A DNA stretch of 64,000 nt. Source: Solwaraspora sp. WMMD1047. GTDB taxonomy: Bacteria > Actinomycetota > Actinomycetes > Mycobacteriales > Micromonosporaceae. This document shows, in pieces, positions 25,110 to 34,830 of the stretch. Every line of letters starts with the position of its first letter. The stretch's first letter is position 1. Both the position numbers and the translations under genes were made by a program. Under the pieces are notes generated by a model. It saw only the letters and a program-made list of their open reading frames with translations. It searched no databases and was not told the DNA's origin. The stretch spans positions 744,001-808,000 of the forward strand of contig NZ_JARUBL010000001.1 in the NCBI RefSeq assembly GCF_029626155.1, in the 5' to 3' direction.

Positions 25110-25555
25110 GGCCGGTCATCCCGTACGTCACCGCCGCGCTGCTGTTCGGCCTCGGCGTCTACGGCGTACTGCGCCGGCGCAACGCGGTGCTGGTGCTGAT
25201 GGCGGTCGAGCTGATGCTCAACGCGGTAAACCTGATCCTGATCACGGCCGACAGCACGGCGGCGGCGCTGCTGCCCCACACCGGGCAGGTGTTCGCGTTG
25301 TTCATCATCGTGATCGCGGCCGCCGAGATCGGCGTCGGGCTGGCCATCGTGCTGCAGCTCTACCGGCTGCGCGGCAGCGTCGGCGTGGACGAGGTGCCCC
25401 TGGACCGGCACCCGCCCGACGCCGCCCCGGATCCCGCCGTCGACCCGGCCGCTGTGCCAGGCGCGGCTGTTGACCCGGCGGCCGTTCCGGACCGGGGGGC
25501 CACCGGCCCGGCCGGTCCCGGACCGGCGGCGCCGGCCGGTGGGGGTGCCCGGTGA
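25106..25555 (+). CDS. nuoK: NADH-quinone oxidoreductase subunit K
   Basis: A 149-residue protein. The first about 100 residues are the three-helix NuoK core, with the conserved membrane Glu in [13 protein letters not shown] and a second in [14 protein letters not shown] 50-residue Pro/Ala tail follows, containing a repeated VDPAAVP; this exceeds the usual length of about 100. It starts with GTG in a GTGA overlap and ends in another with nuoL. Confidence 0.94.
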   Translation: MRPVIPYVTAALLFGLGVYGVLRRRNAVLVLMAVELMLNAVNLILITADSTAAALLPHTGQVFALFIIVIAAAEIGVGLAIVLQLYRLRGSVGVDEVPLDRHPPDAAPDPAVDPAAVPGAAVDPAAVPDRGATGPAGPGPAAPAGGGAR

Positions 25556-27411
25556 GCGCGGTCGCGTCGACGGCGGTGCTGCTGCCGGCCGTACCCTTCG
25601 GGGTCGCGCTGGTCGGGCTGCTGCTGCCGCAGCGGTCCCGGGCGGTCGCCGCCGCCCTCGGCATCGCCGGGGCCGGCGCGGCGCTGGTCCTGGCGGTGGC
25701 GCTGCTGACCATGGTGGAGGTCGGCAGCGGATCCACCGACACCGCCCGCACCTGGATCGACTTCGGCGGGATCACGGTCACCGCCGGCATCCGGGTCGAC
25801 CCGGCCGCCGCCCTGGTCGCGGTCGCCGTCACCGCGGTCGCGTTGGCCGTGCAGGTCTACTCGGTCGGCTACCTCGCCGACGACGACCGCTACGCCCCGT
25901 ACGCCGCCCAGGTCAGCCTCTTCACCGCCGCGATGCTGCTGGTCGTGGTCGCCGGTGACCTGATCGCCCTGCTGGTCGGCTGGGAGGTGATGGGCATCTG
26001 CTCGTACCTGCTGATCGGCCACGACCGACGGCTGCCCGAGGCGCCGGCCGCCGCGGTCAAGGCGTTCCTGGTGACCCGGGTCGGCGACATCGGCTTCCTG
26101 CTCGGCATCGCGCTGCTCGGCGTCGGCGCCGGCAGCTTCCGGATCGCCGACGTGCTGGACGCGGTCACCGCCGGTGAACTCTCCGGCCCGACGCTGACCG
26201 CCGCCGCCCTGCTGCTGCTCGCCGGGGTGGCCGGCAAGAGCGCGCTGTTCCCGCTGCACACCTGGCTGCCGGACGCGATGGCCGGCCCCACCCCGATCTC
26301 CGCGCTGATCCACGCCGCCACCATGGTCGCCGCCGGTGTCTACGTGGTCACCCGGCTCGACCCGGTCTTCGCCGCCGGTGACCCGGCGCTGCTGGTGCTC
26401 GGCCTGCTGGCCGCCGCGACGATCCTGCTCGGCGGGCTGGCGGCCACCGCCCAGGACGACATCAAGCGGGTGCTCGCCTGGTCCACCGTCTCCCAGATCG
26501 GCTTCATGGCCGGCGCGCTCGCGGTCGGCGCCCCCGAGGTGGCGCTGTTCCACCTGCTCACCCACGCCGCGTTCAAGGCGCTGCTCTTCCTCTGCGCCGG
26601 CTCGGTGATCCATGCCGTCGGCAGCAACTCGATGGCCGACCTGGGTGGCCTGCGGCACCGGATGCCGGTCACCTTCTGGTGCATGACCATCGGCCTGGGC
26701 GCGCTGGTCGGGCTGCCGCCGCTGGCCGGCTTCTGGAGCAAGGAGGCGGTGCTGCACGCCGCCGAGGCCGCCGACTCCGGCTGGCTGCCCTGGCTGGTCT
26801 ACGGGGTCGGCCTGCTGACCGTGGCGATCACCGCCTGGTACGCCACCCGGCTCTGGCTGCGTACCTTCTTCGGGGCGCCGCGCGGTGCGGCGGCGGAAGC
26901 GGCGCACGAGCCGCCCGCCATGATGGCGGTGCCGGTGTTGCTGTTGGCCGTGCCGAGCGCGCTGCTGGGGCTGGCCGCGTTCTGGGACGGCTTCGCCGAC
27001 CGGCTGCTGCCCGGCGCCGAGCTGGTGCATCTCGGCCCGGCCACCCTGTTGCCGCTGGCCGCGCTGGCGGTGGGCGCGGGCGCGGTGCTGGCCGGCTGGC
27101 GCCGCGACCCGGCGGCCGATCCGGCCGCCGCGCTGGGTCCGCTGCGGCCGGCCTTCGCCCGCGCGTTCTGGCTCGACGACCTCCAGCACAATCTCGTGGT
27201 ACGCCCGGTGCGCGCGCTCGCGACCGCCACCAGCGACGCGGACCGGACCGTGATCGACGGGGCAGTCGAGGGCACCGGTCGCGGCACCTTCGGGCTCGGC
27301 GGGCTGCTGTCGCTCCTGCACCGGGCCGCGCTGCCCCGGGCCGCCGCCGCGGTGCTGGCCGGCGCGCTCCTGCTCGGCCTCGCCGCCGTCCTGATCGGAG
27401 TCCCACGGTGA
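25552..27411 (+). CDS. nuoL: NADH-quinone oxidoreductase subunit L
   Basis: A 619-residue antiporter-like proton-pumping subunit at the end of the membrane arm. Conserved pieces include [15 protein letters not shown] (helix 5 Glu), [32 protein letters not shown], the helix 8 lysine region [16 protein letters not shown] and [14 protein letters not shown]. The C-terminal part has the lateral helix. GTG 25552 overlaps the nuoK stop. The stop overlaps a 32-codon ORF that leads to nuoM. Confidence 0.95.
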   Translation: MSAVASTAVLLPAVPFGVALVGLLLPQRSRAVAAALGIAGAGAALVLAVALLTMVEVGSGSTDTARTWIDFGGITVTAGIRVDPAAALVAVAVTAVALAVQVYSVGYLADDDRYAPYAAQVSLFTAAMLLVVVAGDLIALLVGWEVMGICSYLLIGHDRRLPEAPAAAVKAFLVTRVGDIGFLLGIALLGVGAGSFRIADVLDAVTAGELSGPTLTAAALLLLAGVAGKSALFPLHTWLPDAMAGPTPISALIHAATMVAAGVYVVTRLDPVFAAGDPALLVLGLLAAATILLGGLAATAQDDIKRVLAWSTVSQIGFMAGALAVGAPEVALFHLLTHAAFKALLFLCAGSVIHAVGSNSMADLGGLRHRMPVTFWCMTIGLGALVGLPPLAGFWSKEAVLHAAEAADSGWLPWLVYGVGLLTVAITAWYATRLWLRTFFGAPRGAAAEAAHEPPAMMAVPVLLLAVPSALLGLAAFWDGFADRLLPGAELVHLGPATLLPLAALAVGAGAVLAGWRRDPAADPAAALGPLRPAFARAFWLDDLQHNLVVRPVRALATATSDADRTVIDGAVEGTGRGTFGLGGLLSLLHRAALPRAAAAVLAGALLLGLAAVLIGVPR

Positions 27412-27506
27412 CCGGCTGCGTGGGGAACGGCCTGCGTGTGGACCAGCCGGTGACCGGCGGCGTGGAGACCGGCCCGCGCGCGGACCAGGTTGGGGGGTCG
27501 CGATGA
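27408..27506 (+). CDS. 32-residue ORF bridging nuoL and nuoM
   Basis: It starts with GTG inside the nuoL stop (GTGA at 27408-27411) and stops inside the nuoM start (ATGA at 27503-27506), filling the whole 91-bp gap in a separate reading frame. The peptide has two 13-residue repeats, [13 protein letters not shown] and VTGGVETGPRADQ, encoded by 39-nt imperfect DNA repeats at 27408-27446 and 27450-27488. It may be a coupling ORF that keeps ribosomes on the message, or a repeat insertion that stayed open. No homologue is recognised. Confidence 0.4.
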   Translation: MTGCVGNGLRVDQPVTGGVETGPRADQVGGSR

Positions 27507-29038
27507 CCGGGGGGCAGCTCGCCCTGATGGCCACGCTGGCGGTGCCGGCGGTCGGCGCCGTCGTGGTCGCCGCCCTGCCCGCCCGCCTCGACCGGGCCGC
27601 CCGGACGGTCGGCGTCGGGTGCGCCGCGGCGGCCCTGCTGGCGGCCGTCCTGCTCGCGGTGCCGGACGGCGGCGGCTGGTTCGACCACCAACCCGGCGGC
27701 GTGGCGGCGGTGCGCCCCTGGCACGACCTGGACCTGCCCTGGGTGCCGGGTCTGGAGCTGCGGTTCCACCTCGGAGTGGACGGGGTCTCCTACCCGCTCG
27801 TGGTGCTGACCGCGCTGCTCACCCTGCTCTGCTGCGGGTACACGCTCTGGCACGTGCCGTCGCCCGGCCGGGGCCGGACCCTGGTGGCGCTGCTGCTGGT
27901 GATCGAGGTCGGCATCCTCGGCACCTTCCTCGCCCTGGACCTGGTGCTGTTCTTCCTCTTCTTCGAGGTCGTCCTGCTGCCCATGTACGCGGTCATCGCG
28001 GTCTGGGGTGGTGACGCCGGCCGGCCCAGCGGCGCGCACCGGGCGGCGGCCCGCAAGTTCGCCCTCTACACCCTGTTCGGCTCGGTGCTGCTGCTGGTCG
28101 GCGTCTTCACCGTGGTCGCCGCCGCCGGCACCGCCGACCTCGTCGCCCTCACCGGCGGCACCGGCCTGTCCCGGGGGACCCAGCTCGCGGCGTTCACCCT
28201 CTTCGCCGTCGCGTTCGCGGTGAAGAGCCCGCTCTGGCCGCTGCACAGCTGGCTGCCCGACGCGCACACCCAGGCGCCCACCGTGGGCAGCGTCATCCTG
28301 GCCGGGGTGCTGCTGAAGATGGGCACCTACGGCCTGATCCGGGTCGCCGTCGGGGTGGCGCCCGAGGGCGCCCGGTGGGCCGCGCCGGTGCTCGGCGCGC
28401 TCGCGGTGGCCGCGATCATCGTCGGGTCGCTCGTCTGCCTGGCCCAGACCGAGCTGAAACGGCTCATCGCGTACTCAAGCGTCGGGCACATGGGGTTCGT
28501 GCTGCTCGGGGTGGCCACGCTCACCGCGACCGGGATCCAGGCCGCGCTGATCGGCAACGTCGCGCACGGCGTCATCACCGGGCTGCTCTTCTTCCTGGCC
28601 GGCGCGGTCAAGGACCGGACCCACACCGGCTCGCTGGCCGAGCTGGGCGGGTTGCGCGAGCGCGCCCCGAGACTGTCCGGGCTGCTCGCCTTCGCCGCCA
28701 TCGCGTCGCTGGGCCTGCCCGGGCTGGCCGGCTTCTGGGGCGAGGCGTTCGCGGTCGTCGCGGCGGTGCAGGTCGGCGGGGCGTTCTGGACCACCCTCGG
28801 GGTGCTGGCCGCGGTCGGCGGGGCGCTCACCGCCGGCTACCTGCTGCGGCTGCTGCGCCGGGTCACCCACGGTCCGCCGAGCGCCGCCGTCGAGCCGGTC
28901 CCGGCCGGGCTGGCCGGCGCCGAACTGGCCGCCTGGTCGCCGCTGGTGCTGCTGGCGCTCGCCGTCGGGCTGCTGCCGACCCTGGTGCTGGGGATGGCCG
29001 AGGAGCCGGTCCGGGCGCTGCTGGAGGTGGTCCGGTGA
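27503..29038 (+). CDS. nuoM: NADH-quinone oxidoreductase subunit M
   Basis: A 511-residue antiporter-like pumping subunit. Typical segments include FHLGVDGVSYPLVVLT, FFEVVLLPMYAVIAVWGG, SPLWPLHSWLPDAHTQAPTVGSV, KMGTYGLIRVAVGV, the lysine helix TELKRLIAYSSVGHMG and GLPGLAGFWGE. The ATG forms ATGA with the stop of the bridging ORF. The stop overlaps nuoN (GTGA). Confidence 0.95.
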   Translation: MTGGQLALMATLAVPAVGAVVVAALPARLDRAARTVGVGCAAAALLAAVLLAVPDGGGWFDHQPGGVAAVRPWHDLDLPWVPGLELRFHLGVDGVSYPLVVLTALLTLLCCGYTLWHVPSPGRGRTLVALLLVIEVGILGTFLALDLVLFFLFFEVVLLPMYAVIAVWGGDAGRPSGAHRAAARKFALYTLFGSVLLLVGVFTVVAAAGTADLVALTGGTGLSRGTQLAAFTLFAVAFAVKSPLWPLHSWLPDAHTQAPTVGSVILAGVLLKMGTYGLIRVAVGVAPEGARWAAPVLGALAVAAIIVGSLVCLAQTELKRLIAYSSVGHMGFVLLGVATLTATGIQAALIGNVAHGVITGLLFFLAGAVKDRTHTGSLAELGGLRERAPRLSGLLAFAAIASLGLPGLAGFWGEAFAVVAAVQVGGAFWTTLGVLAAVGGALTAGYLLRLLRRVTHGPPSAAVEPVPAGLAGAELAAWSPLVLLALAVGLLPTLVLGMAEEPVRALLEVVR

Positions 29039-30534
29039 CCGAGCAGAGCCTGACCCAGTCGGTGGACAACCTCGCGTTGCTGCCGGCGTACCTGGCGGCC
29101 GGGACCGCCGTACTCGTGCTGTTGGCCGACCTGCTGGTCGGCCGGCGCGGCGCGACGGTGGCCGCGCTGGTCACCGGCGCCGCCGCCACCGGGATCGGCG
29201 CGATCGTGGTCGGTCGCGGCGGCGAGCGGCGCACGTTCTGCGTCGCCGATGCCTGCTCCTATCTGGCGACCGGACGGTCGGCCCTGGTCGCCGTCCTGTT
29301 CGCGCTGCTCACCGTCGGCGTGCTGGCCCTGTCGGCGGCGATCCTGCGCAACGGGCAAGTGCCGGTGGGGGAGTACTGCTTCCTGCTCGCCTGCTCGATG
29401 ACCGGCGGTGTGGTGCTCGGCGCGGCCGGCGACCTGATCACCCTGATCGTCGCCCTGGAGACCCTCACCCTGCCGCTGTACGTGCTGGTCGGGCTGCGCC
29501 GGAGGTCAGTGGCCAGCGCCGAGGCGGCGATGACGTTCTTCGTGGTCAGCGTGGTGGCGACCGCGCTGACCCTGCTCGGCGCCGCGCTGCTCTATGCGGT
29601 CACCGGCACCGTGCACCTGACCGCCCTGGCCGACGCGTTCGGAGCTGACCCGGGGCTGCTGGAGGTGCCGCTCACCGCCGCCGCGGTCGGGTTGGTGGTG
29701 CTCGGGCTGGCGTTCAAGGTGGCGGCGGTGCCGTTCCACGCCTGGGCGCCGGCCACCTACGACGGCGCGCCGGTGCCGGTGGCGGCGTACCTGTCGACCG
29801 CCTCGAAGCTGGGCGGTGTGGTGGCGCTGCTGGCGGTGACCTCGGCGGCGCTGCCGGCCACCGTCACCGGGCCGGTGCTGGCCATCCTGGCCGCGCTCAC
29901 CATGACCGTGGGGAATCTGGTCGCGCTCCGGCAGACCGGCATGATCCGGCTGCTCGCCTGGTCGTCGGTGGCCCAGGCCGGCTACCTGCTCGCCCCGCTC
30001 GGGGCGCTGGCGCTGGCCGCCGGGCGGACCCCGGACGCCCGCGCGGCGGCGGTGGCGGCGACCGTCGCGTACGCGATCTTCTTCGTGGTGATGGAGTTCG
30101 CGGCGTTCGGCGCGGTGGTGGCGCTGCGGCCGGCCGGCGCCGACGGCGGCGACCTCGACGACTACCGGGGCGCGGCCCGGCGCCGGCCGTGGGTGGGCGC
30201 CGCGTTCGTGCTCGCCCTGATCGGGCTCGCCGGCCTGCCGCCGGGCCTGGCCGGGCTGTTCGCGAAGGCGGCCGTGGTCCGGTCGCTGCTGGTCGGCGGG
30301 GCCGGCTGGCTGGCCCTGGTGGTGGCGATCAACGCGGTGATCGGCCTGGCCTACTACGTCCGGGTCGCCGCGACCCTGTACGCGCCCGCGGCTGTGCCTG
30401 CGTCTCCGGACGCGGACGCGGAGGGTGCCGGGCGGTCGCCGTGGCCGGTGCCGGTCGCGCTGGCGGTGGCGACCGGAATCGCGGTGCTGGTCGGGTTCGC
30501 CCCGCAGCTCGTGTTGGACGCCGCCGGCTGGTAG
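29035..30534 (+). CDS. nuoN: NADH-quinone oxidoreductase subunit N
   Basis: A 499-residue antiporter-like subunit, last of the run. Characteristic parts are [67 protein letters not shown] and [20 protein letters not shown] 29035 overlaps the nuoM stop. No terminator is obvious after it; the htpX promoter follows. Confidence 0.95.
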   Translation: MTEQSLTQSVDNLALLPAYLAAGTAVLVLLADLLVGRRGATVAALVTGAAATGIGAIVVGRGGERRTFCVADACSYLATGRSALVAVLFALLTVGVLALSAAILRNGQVPVGEYCFLLACSMTGGVVLGAAGDLITLIVALETLTLPLYVLVGLRRRSVASAEAAMTFFVVSVVATALTLLGAALLYAVTGTVHLTALADAFGADPGLLEVPLTAAAVGLVVLGLAFKVAAVPFHAWAPATYDGAPVPVAAYLSTASKLGGVVALLAVTSAALPATVTGPVLAILAALTMTVGNLVALRQTGMIRLLAWSSVAQAGYLLAPLGALALAAGRTPDARAAAVAATVAYAIFFVVMEFAAFGAVVALRPAGADGGDLDDYRGAARRRPWVGAAFVLALIGLAGLPPGLAGLFAKAAVVRSLLVGGAGWLALVVAINAVIGLAYYVRVAATLYAPAAVPASPDADAEGAGRSPWPVPVALAVATGIAVLVGFAPQLVLDAAGW

Positions 30535-30673
30535 CCCCCACGCACCAGCTGTCACTCCAGCCCCGCCGGTGGCCCGCTCCCAGGCGATTCTCAGCAATAT
30601 CTGGATTGTTGAGGGGTACCACGGTGTTGAACCGGTCAGCGGGTCGACACACCCGTGCACCGAAGGAGTGATC

Positions 30674-31552
30674 GTGCACAGCCAACACAACCGCCTCAAG
30701 ACGGCCGCCCTGCTGGGGCTGCTCACCGCGATGATTCTCGCCATCGGGTACTGGTTCGGCGGCAGCGGCGGTCTGGTGATCGCCGTGTTCTTCTCGCTGG
30801 CCATGAACGGCGCGACCTACTTCTGGTCGGACAAGCTGGCGCTGCGCTCGATGCGGGCGCAACCGGTCAGCGAGGCCCAGTTCCCGGCGCTCTACCAGAT
30901 GGTCCGCGAGCTGGCGACCGAGGCCGGGCAGCCGATGCCCCGGCTCTACGTCAGCCCGACCAGCCAGCCGAACGCGTTCGCGACCGGCCGCAACCCGCAG
31001 AACGCGGCGGTCTGCGTGACCGAGGGGATCACCCAGATCCTCGACTACCGCGAGCTGCGCGGCGTGATCGGCCACGAGCTGTCCCACGTCTACAACCGGG
31101 ACATTCTCATCTCCAGCGTCGCCGCCGCGCTCGCCGGCATCATCACGTCGCTGGCCTACCTGGCGTTCTTCCTCCCGATGGGAAGCAGCGACGACGACGG
31201 GCCGAACCCGGCCTCGCTGCTGCTGATGCTGATCCTCGGCCCGCTGGCCGCCAGCGTGATCCAGCTCGCGATCAGCCGCAACCGGGAGTACCAGGCGGAC
31301 GCGTCCGGCGCGTCGCTGACCCGCGACCCGCTGGCCCTGGCCAGCGCGCTGCGGAAGATCCACGCCGGCACCCAGTCGCTGCCGTTGCCGGCCGACAACC
31401 GGCTCACCAGCACCGCCCACCTGATGATCGACAATCCGTTCCGGGGCCGGGGGATGGCGAACCTCTTCTCCACCCACCCGCCGATGCAGGAGCGGGTCCG
31501 GCGCCTGGAGCAGATGGCCGCCAACAGCGGCCCGGTCCAGTTCCAGCGCTGA
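30674..31552 (+). CDS. htpX: HtpX-type membrane zinc metalloprotease
   Basis: A 292-residue M48 protease that degrades misfolded membrane proteins. Two N-terminal membrane helices (residues 10-45), the zinc motif H134-E135-x-x-H138 (HELSH), two further hydrophobic segments and the third ligand Glu205 in [10 protein letters not shown] are all present. The GTG at 30674 is 5 nt after AAGGAG; a GTG two codons earlier overlaps that site and is less likely. The upstream spacer has a direct repeat of TGTTGA (30607-30612 and 30625-30630) that could be a stress-control site. A strong hairpin follows the gene. Confidence 0.94.
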   Translation: MHSQHNRLKTAALLGLLTAMILAIGYWFGGSGGLVIAVFFSLAMNGATYFWSDKLALRSMRAQPVSEAQFPALYQMVRELATEAGQPMPRLYVSPTSQPNAFATGRNPQNAAVCVTEGITQILDYRELRGVIGHELSHVYNRDILISSVAAALAGIITSLAYLAFFLPMGSSDDDGPNPASLLLMLILGPLAASVIQLAISRNREYQADASGASLTRDPLALASALRKIHAGTQSLPLPADNRLTSTAHLMIDNPFRGRGMANLFSTHPPMQERVRRLEQMAANSGPVQFQR

Positions 31553-31571
31553 CCCCGTCCCACTGAATCGC

Positions 31572-31599
31572 GCGAGGGCCGCCTTCGGGCGGCCCTCGC
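31572..31599 (+). terminator. Strong terminator after htpX
   Basis: GCGAGGGCCGCC pairs perfectly with GGCGGCCCTCGC (12 bp) around a TTCG tetraloop, 20 nt after the stop codon. Confidence 0.85.
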
Positions 31600-31665
31600 C
31601 GTCTGTCCGCCCTCAGCGTTAGGGTCGACAGGCTTACCACCCATTACCGGAACGGGGGTTCGGCG

Positions 31666-32910
31666 ATGGCCGCCCTGGGCCAGTATCTGGCGGTCTGGCG
31701 GATCCCCGGGGCACCCACGCTGCTGCTGGCCGGCATCATCGGCCGGCTCAGCATCGGAATGACCCCGCTGGCCCTGCTGCTCCTGGTCGAGCAGGCCACC
31801 GGCCGGTACGCCCCCGCCGCCATCGCCGGCGGCGTCTACGCCCTCAGCGGCGCCGCGCTCAGCCCGATCGCCGGCCGGTTCGCCGACCGCGCCGGTCCGG
31901 GACCGGTGCTGCTGGTGACCGCCGTGGCGCACCCGCTCGCCCTGGTCGGCCTACTGCTGGTCAGCCGGGGCGGCGCCGACGCGCTGCCCGCGATCTATCT
32001 GACCGCTGGCCTGGCCGGTGCCAGCTACCCGCCGCTGACCGCAGCGCTGCGGGGCGCCTGGAACTGGCTCACCGCCCCCGACTCCGGCCGGTACCCGCTG
32101 CGCAACACCGCCCTGGCCGCCGAGACCACGCTCTTCGAACTGGTCTTCGTGCTCGGCCCGCTGCTGGTCGCCGGGTTCGTGCTGGTCGCCGACGCCGCCG
32201 CCGCGCTACTCGGCGCGGCGGCGGCCACCCTGGTCGGCACCACCGCCGTCGCACTCGGCACGGTGATCCGCAACTGGCGCCCGCACCCCGATCAGACCCC
32301 CGCCCGGGGACTCGGACCGCTGCGGGTGGCCGGCATCCCCACCCTGCTGCTCTGCGTGGCCGGACTCGGCCTGGCCTTCGGCACCGCCGGCGTCACCGTG
32401 CCGGCGTACGCGACCGCGCACGGCGCCGCTGACCCGGGCACCCTGGCCGGGGTGCTGCTGGCGGTCTGGGGACTCGGCAGCGCCGCCGGCGGCATCTGGT
32501 TCGGCACCCGCCCGCCGGCCCGCACCGCCACCCGCCAGTTCGCCGGCTTCCTGGCCGCGGTCGCTGCCAGCTTCCTGGTGTACGCGGTGATGCCCGCCCC
32601 GGCTGCCCTCGGCGCCGCCCTGCTGGTCGGCGGAATCGCCATCGCTCCGGCGCTGACCCTGCAGAACGTCATGGTGGGCCGGATCGCTCCGGGCGGGATG
32701 CTGAACGAGGCGTACACCTGGATGGTGACCGTCGCGGTGGCCGCCAGCGCGGCCGGCGGGGCGGTCGCCGGGCTGCTTGTCGACCATGTCGGCGTACCGT
32801 GGGCGTTTTTGTTCGGCGGCGCGGCGGTGGCCGTTTCGGCGACGGTGGCGGCGCTGCCGGCAGGTCCGATCGCCCGCGCCGAAGGCTCATTGGCCCCCGG
32901 CCCGGCCTGA
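31666..32910 (+). CDS. MFS transporter
   Basis: A 414-residue transporter with about 12 hydrophobic segments. The loop [17 protein letters not shown] between helices 2 and 3 fits the MFS motif A region. It probably acts as an efflux pump, judging from similarity in layout to small drug-exporting MFS proteins; the substrate is unknown. ATG 31666 lies after GGGGG. The 3' end overlaps a convergent small gene by 24 bp. Confidence 0.85.
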   Translation: MAALGQYLAVWRIPGAPTLLLAGIIGRLSIGMTPLALLLLVEQATGRYAPAAIAGGVYALSGAALSPIAGRFADRAGPGPVLLVTAVAHPLALVGLLLVSRGGADALPAIYLTAGLAGASYPPLTAALRGAWNWLTAPDSGRYPLRNTALAAETTLFELVFVLGPLLVAGFVLVADAAAALLGAAAATLVGTTAVALGTVIRNWRPHPDQTPARGLGPLRVAGIPTLLLCVAGLGLAFGTAGVTVPAYATAHGAADPGTLAGVLLAVWGLGSAAGGIWFGTRPPARTATRQFAGFLAAVAASFLVYAVMPAPAALGAALLVGGIAIAPALTLQNVMVGRIAPGGMLNEAYTWMVTVAVAASAAGGAVAGLLVDHVGVPWAFLFGGAAVAVSATVAALPAGPIARAEGSLAPGPA

Positions 32911-33063
32911 TCCCACCCGTTCCGCCTCGACTTCCGCCTCGACGGGATCGGGTGGCAGCAGCCCCCGCCGCCGCAGTCGCCGGATCGTCTCCGCGCGCGT
33001 CCGCTCAGCCGTCTCGGTTGCCCGTGCCCAGAGTTCCTTCCGTTGGCCGGGGTTGTCGGTCAC
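32887..33063 (-). CDS. Small basic protein of unknown function, coupled to its upstream neighbour
   Basis: 58 residues beginning with GTG at 33063: [20 protein letters not shown], then [18 protein letters not shown] and an acidic tail with repeated VEAE. It is a charged, helical, unrecognised protein. The GTG overlaps the stop of the 104-residue gene (GTGA), and the 3' end runs 24 bp into the convergent MFS gene. Coupling and codon use argue that it is real. It probably works with the 104-residue protein. Confidence 0.6.
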   Translation of the reverse strand: MTDNPGQRKELWARATETAERTRAETIRRLRRRGLLPPDPVEAEVEAERVGSGRAGGQ

Positions 33064-33374
33064 GGCTGGTCGTGCTCGTCCGGGTCAGCGTGCGCGCGAC
33101 CCCAGATCGAACGCACCGCCGCGATGATGGCGGCGGCGCTGGCGTCCTCGGGTGCGGTGGGCCCGAGGAACAGGCAGTACCGGCCGCCCGCATCCCAGAC
33201 CCGCCACCGCTCCTCGGGCGGCACCCGCAGCTCCAACCCACCCGAGCTGCCGGTGTCGACCCAGACGGTGACCGGCTGGTCAGGCGGCGGCAGCGTCGGC
33301 GGTACGGCAACGGGTAGCCAGGGCGGAACGCGCACAGCGGCACCTCCAGCGGCTGCGAGTGATGGTGAGGTCAC
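33060..33374 (-). CDS. Unknown 104-residue protein divergent from tiny GntR genes
   Basis: It starts with GTG at 33374 (MTSPSLAAAGG). A Pro-rich N-terminal third is followed by a compact segment with VTVWVDTGSSGGLELRVP, EERWRVWDAGGRYCLFLGP and a C-terminal helix ASAAAIIAAVRSIWGRAH. It has no signal peptide or membrane helix, and the family is not recognised. It shares an operator-bearing spacer with the GntR gene at 33453 and is translationally coupled to the 58-residue gene. Confidence 0.65.
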   Translation of the reverse strand: MTSPSLAAAGGAAVRVPPWLPVAVPPTLPPPDQPVTVWVDTGSSGGLELRVPPEERWRVWDAGGRYCLFLGPTAPEDASAAAIIAAVRSIWGRAHADPDEHDQP

Positions 33375-33391
33375 GCTAGCTCAACTGGTAC

Positions 33392-33413
33392 ATGGCAGTC
33401 CATGGTCTGCCAT
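33392..33413. promoter_or_regulatory. Near-perfect palindrome, likely GntR operator
   Basis: ATGGCAG (33392-33398) and CTGCCAT (33407-33413) are inverted around a centre containing CCATGG. Another half-site-like CTGCCA sits at 33447-33452, just before the GntR ATG. It lies between the divergent small-gene pair and the GntR genes. Confidence 0.6.
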
Positions 33414-33415
33414 GG

Positions 33416-33446
33416 TTGATCACGGGAAATCGGGGAAGCCTACGGT
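33416..33446 (+). promoter_or_regulatory. Leaderless promoter of the first tiny GntR gene
   Basis: TTGATC at 33416-33421 and TACGGT at 33441-33446 are spaced 19 bp, and the -10 lies 6 nt before the ATG at 33453. The -35 directly abuts the palindrome, so repressor binding there would affect this promoter. Confidence 0.5.
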
Positions 33447-33452
33447 CTGCCA

Positions 33453-33689
33453 ATGGTCATCGATGCTGACGGCCCGGTGCCGCTCTACGAGCAGGTCGCC
33501 GCGATACTGCGCCAGCGGATCGCGGCTGGTGAGCTGCCGCCGGACCGGCCGATCCCCAGCGTGGCCCGGCTGCAGCAGGAGCACGGGATCGCCCGCGGCA
33601 CCGCCCTGCACGCCGTGCGGGTGCTGGTCGAGGAAGGACTGGCCTACGTCGTGCAGGGCAAGGGAACCTACGTCCGGCGCCAGACCTAG
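33453..33689 (+). CDS. Tiny GntR-type winged-helix regulator 1
   Basis: 78 residues, only the DNA-binding domain of the GntR family: LYEQVAAILRQRIAAGELPPDRPIPSVARLQQEHGIARGTALHAVRVL followed by the wing GLAYVVQGKGTYVRRQ. There is no effector domain, which most GntR proteins have. It probably acts as a dimer or with its neighbour on the palindrome at 33392-33413. It is followed after 10 bp by a second gene of the same type. Confidence 0.9.
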   Translation: MVIDADGPVPLYEQVAAILRQRIAAGELPPDRPIPSVARLQQEHGIARGTALHAVRVLVEEGLAYVVQGKGTYVRRQT

Positions 33690-33699
33690 GGCCGCCCCA

Positions 33700-33933
33700 A
33701 TGGTCAACCCATATTCACCCACACCGCTGTACGTGCAGGTGGCAGATCTCATCGCGGAGCGGATCGCATCCGGAGAGCTGGCGCCGGAGACGTTGATCCC
33801 GAGCGAGTCGCGCATCCAGCAGGAGTACGGCGTCGCGCGCGGGACCGCGCGCCGAGCGGTCGCCCAGTTGGTGGATCGCGGGCTGGTCGTGACGATCCCG
33901 CAGCGCGGCACGTACGTCCGCCCGCAGTCCTGA
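33700..33933 (+). CDS. Tiny GntR-type winged-helix regulator 2
   Basis: 77 residues starting MVNPYSPTPLYVQVADLIAE and ending with the wing VVTIPQRGTYVRPQS. It has the same single-domain build as the preceding gene, with recognition helix RGTARRAVAQLVDRGL. The sequences are related but clearly diverged, so this is an old duplication. ATG 33700 lies 10 nt after the stop of the first. A strong hairpin follows. Confidence 0.88.
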   Translation: MVNPYSPTPLYVQVADLIAERIASGELAPETLIPSESRIQQEYGVARGTARRAVAQLVDRGLVVTIPQRGTYVRPQS

Positions 33934-33939
33934 CAACGA

Positions 33940-33975
33940 CGAAGGGCCGCGCGGTGGTGTCCGCGCGGCCCTTCG
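33940..33975. terminator. Bidirectional terminator, 15-bp perfect stem
   Basis: CGAAGGGCCGCGCGG pairs with CCGCGCGGCCCTTCG around the loop TGGTGT. It separates the convergent GntR and YajQ genes. Confidence 0.88.
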
Positions 33976-33982
33976 GCTGCGG

Positions 33983-34477
33983 TCAGCGGTAGTTGATGAA
34001 CTGCAGGGCGATGCCGAAGTCCTCGGCCTTGAGCAGTGCGATCACCGCTTGCAGGTCATCCTTCTTCTTGGCGGTCACCCGGAGCTGGTCGCCCTGGATC
34101 TGCGCCTGGACGCCCTTCGGCCCCTCGTCCCGGATCTTCTTGCTGATCGCCTTGGCCTTGTCGATCTCGATACCCTGGATGATCTTGCAGTCGATCCGGT
34201 GGATCTTGCCGGAGGCGCGCGGGTCGCCAGCATCCAGTGCCTTCAACGACACGCTGCGCTTCACCAGCTTCTCCTTGAAGACGTCCAGCGCCGCCTTGAC
34301 CCGCTCCTCGGTCTCGGCCTTGAGGGTGACCGCCTCCTCGCCGGCCCAGGAGATCTCCGCACCGGTGCCGCGGAAGTCGAAGCGGGTCGACATCTCCTTC
34401 TCGGCCTGGCGCAGAGCGTTGTCGACCTCCTGCCGGTCGACCTTGCTGACGATGTCGAACGACGGGTTGGCTGCCAT
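33983..34477 (-). CDS. YajQ family nucleotide-binding protein
   Basis: 164 residues with the complete YajQ family sequence: [39 protein letters not shown] and the C-terminal [11 protein letters not shown]. In some bacteria members bind cyclic di-GMP and alter transcription; in others they act as chaperone-like or RNA-binding proteins. ATG 34477 is preceded by AGGAG, and this gives the usual length of about 163. An upstream in-frame extension is rejected. Confidence 0.93.
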   Translation of the reverse strand: MAANPSFDIVSKVDRQEVDNALRQAEKEMSTRFDFRGTGAEISWAGEEAVTLKAETEERVKAALDVFKEKLVKRSVSLKALDAGDPRASGKIHRIDCKIIQGIEIDKAKAISKKIRDEGPKGVQAQIQGDQLRVTAKKKDDLQAVIALLKAEDFGIALQFINYR

Positions 34478-34623
34478 GAAATCCGCTCCTGCTGTGTGAC
34501 TACGTGGGTCTCCAGCACCGCCGGTCAGCGGTACGACATGCCGACCGTACCCGGTTGCGGGGCAGGCCCGTGCGACCGCTATCCTTGCTTCCGCCGCCGC
34601 GTCGCGACGTGGTGGTGCGCCAT

Positions 34624-34704
34624 GGCGGGTTGCCCGAGCGGCCAATGGGAGCGGACTGTAAATCCGTCGCGAAAGCTACAGAGGTTCGAATCCTCTACCC
34701 GCCA
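34624..34704 (+). tRNA. tRNA-Tyr (GTA)
   Basis: Acceptor arms GGCGGGT and ACCCGCC pair perfectly. The anticodon loop CTGTAAA gives GTA, and there is a long variable arm as expected for a class II tRNA. The T arm carries GGTTCGAATCC. Discriminator A at 34704; no CCA is encoded directly. Confidence 0.95.
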
Positions 34705-34830
34705 CAGTGCGAGAGCGGCCCCTGACCAAACCAAAGTTGGTCGGGGGCCGACTTGTAGGTCCACCTCTTCCGGTTCGATCCGCCTCGGATCCGGATGCGG
34801 GGCCGGGGCGTTGTGCGGGGTGGCGCTGGA

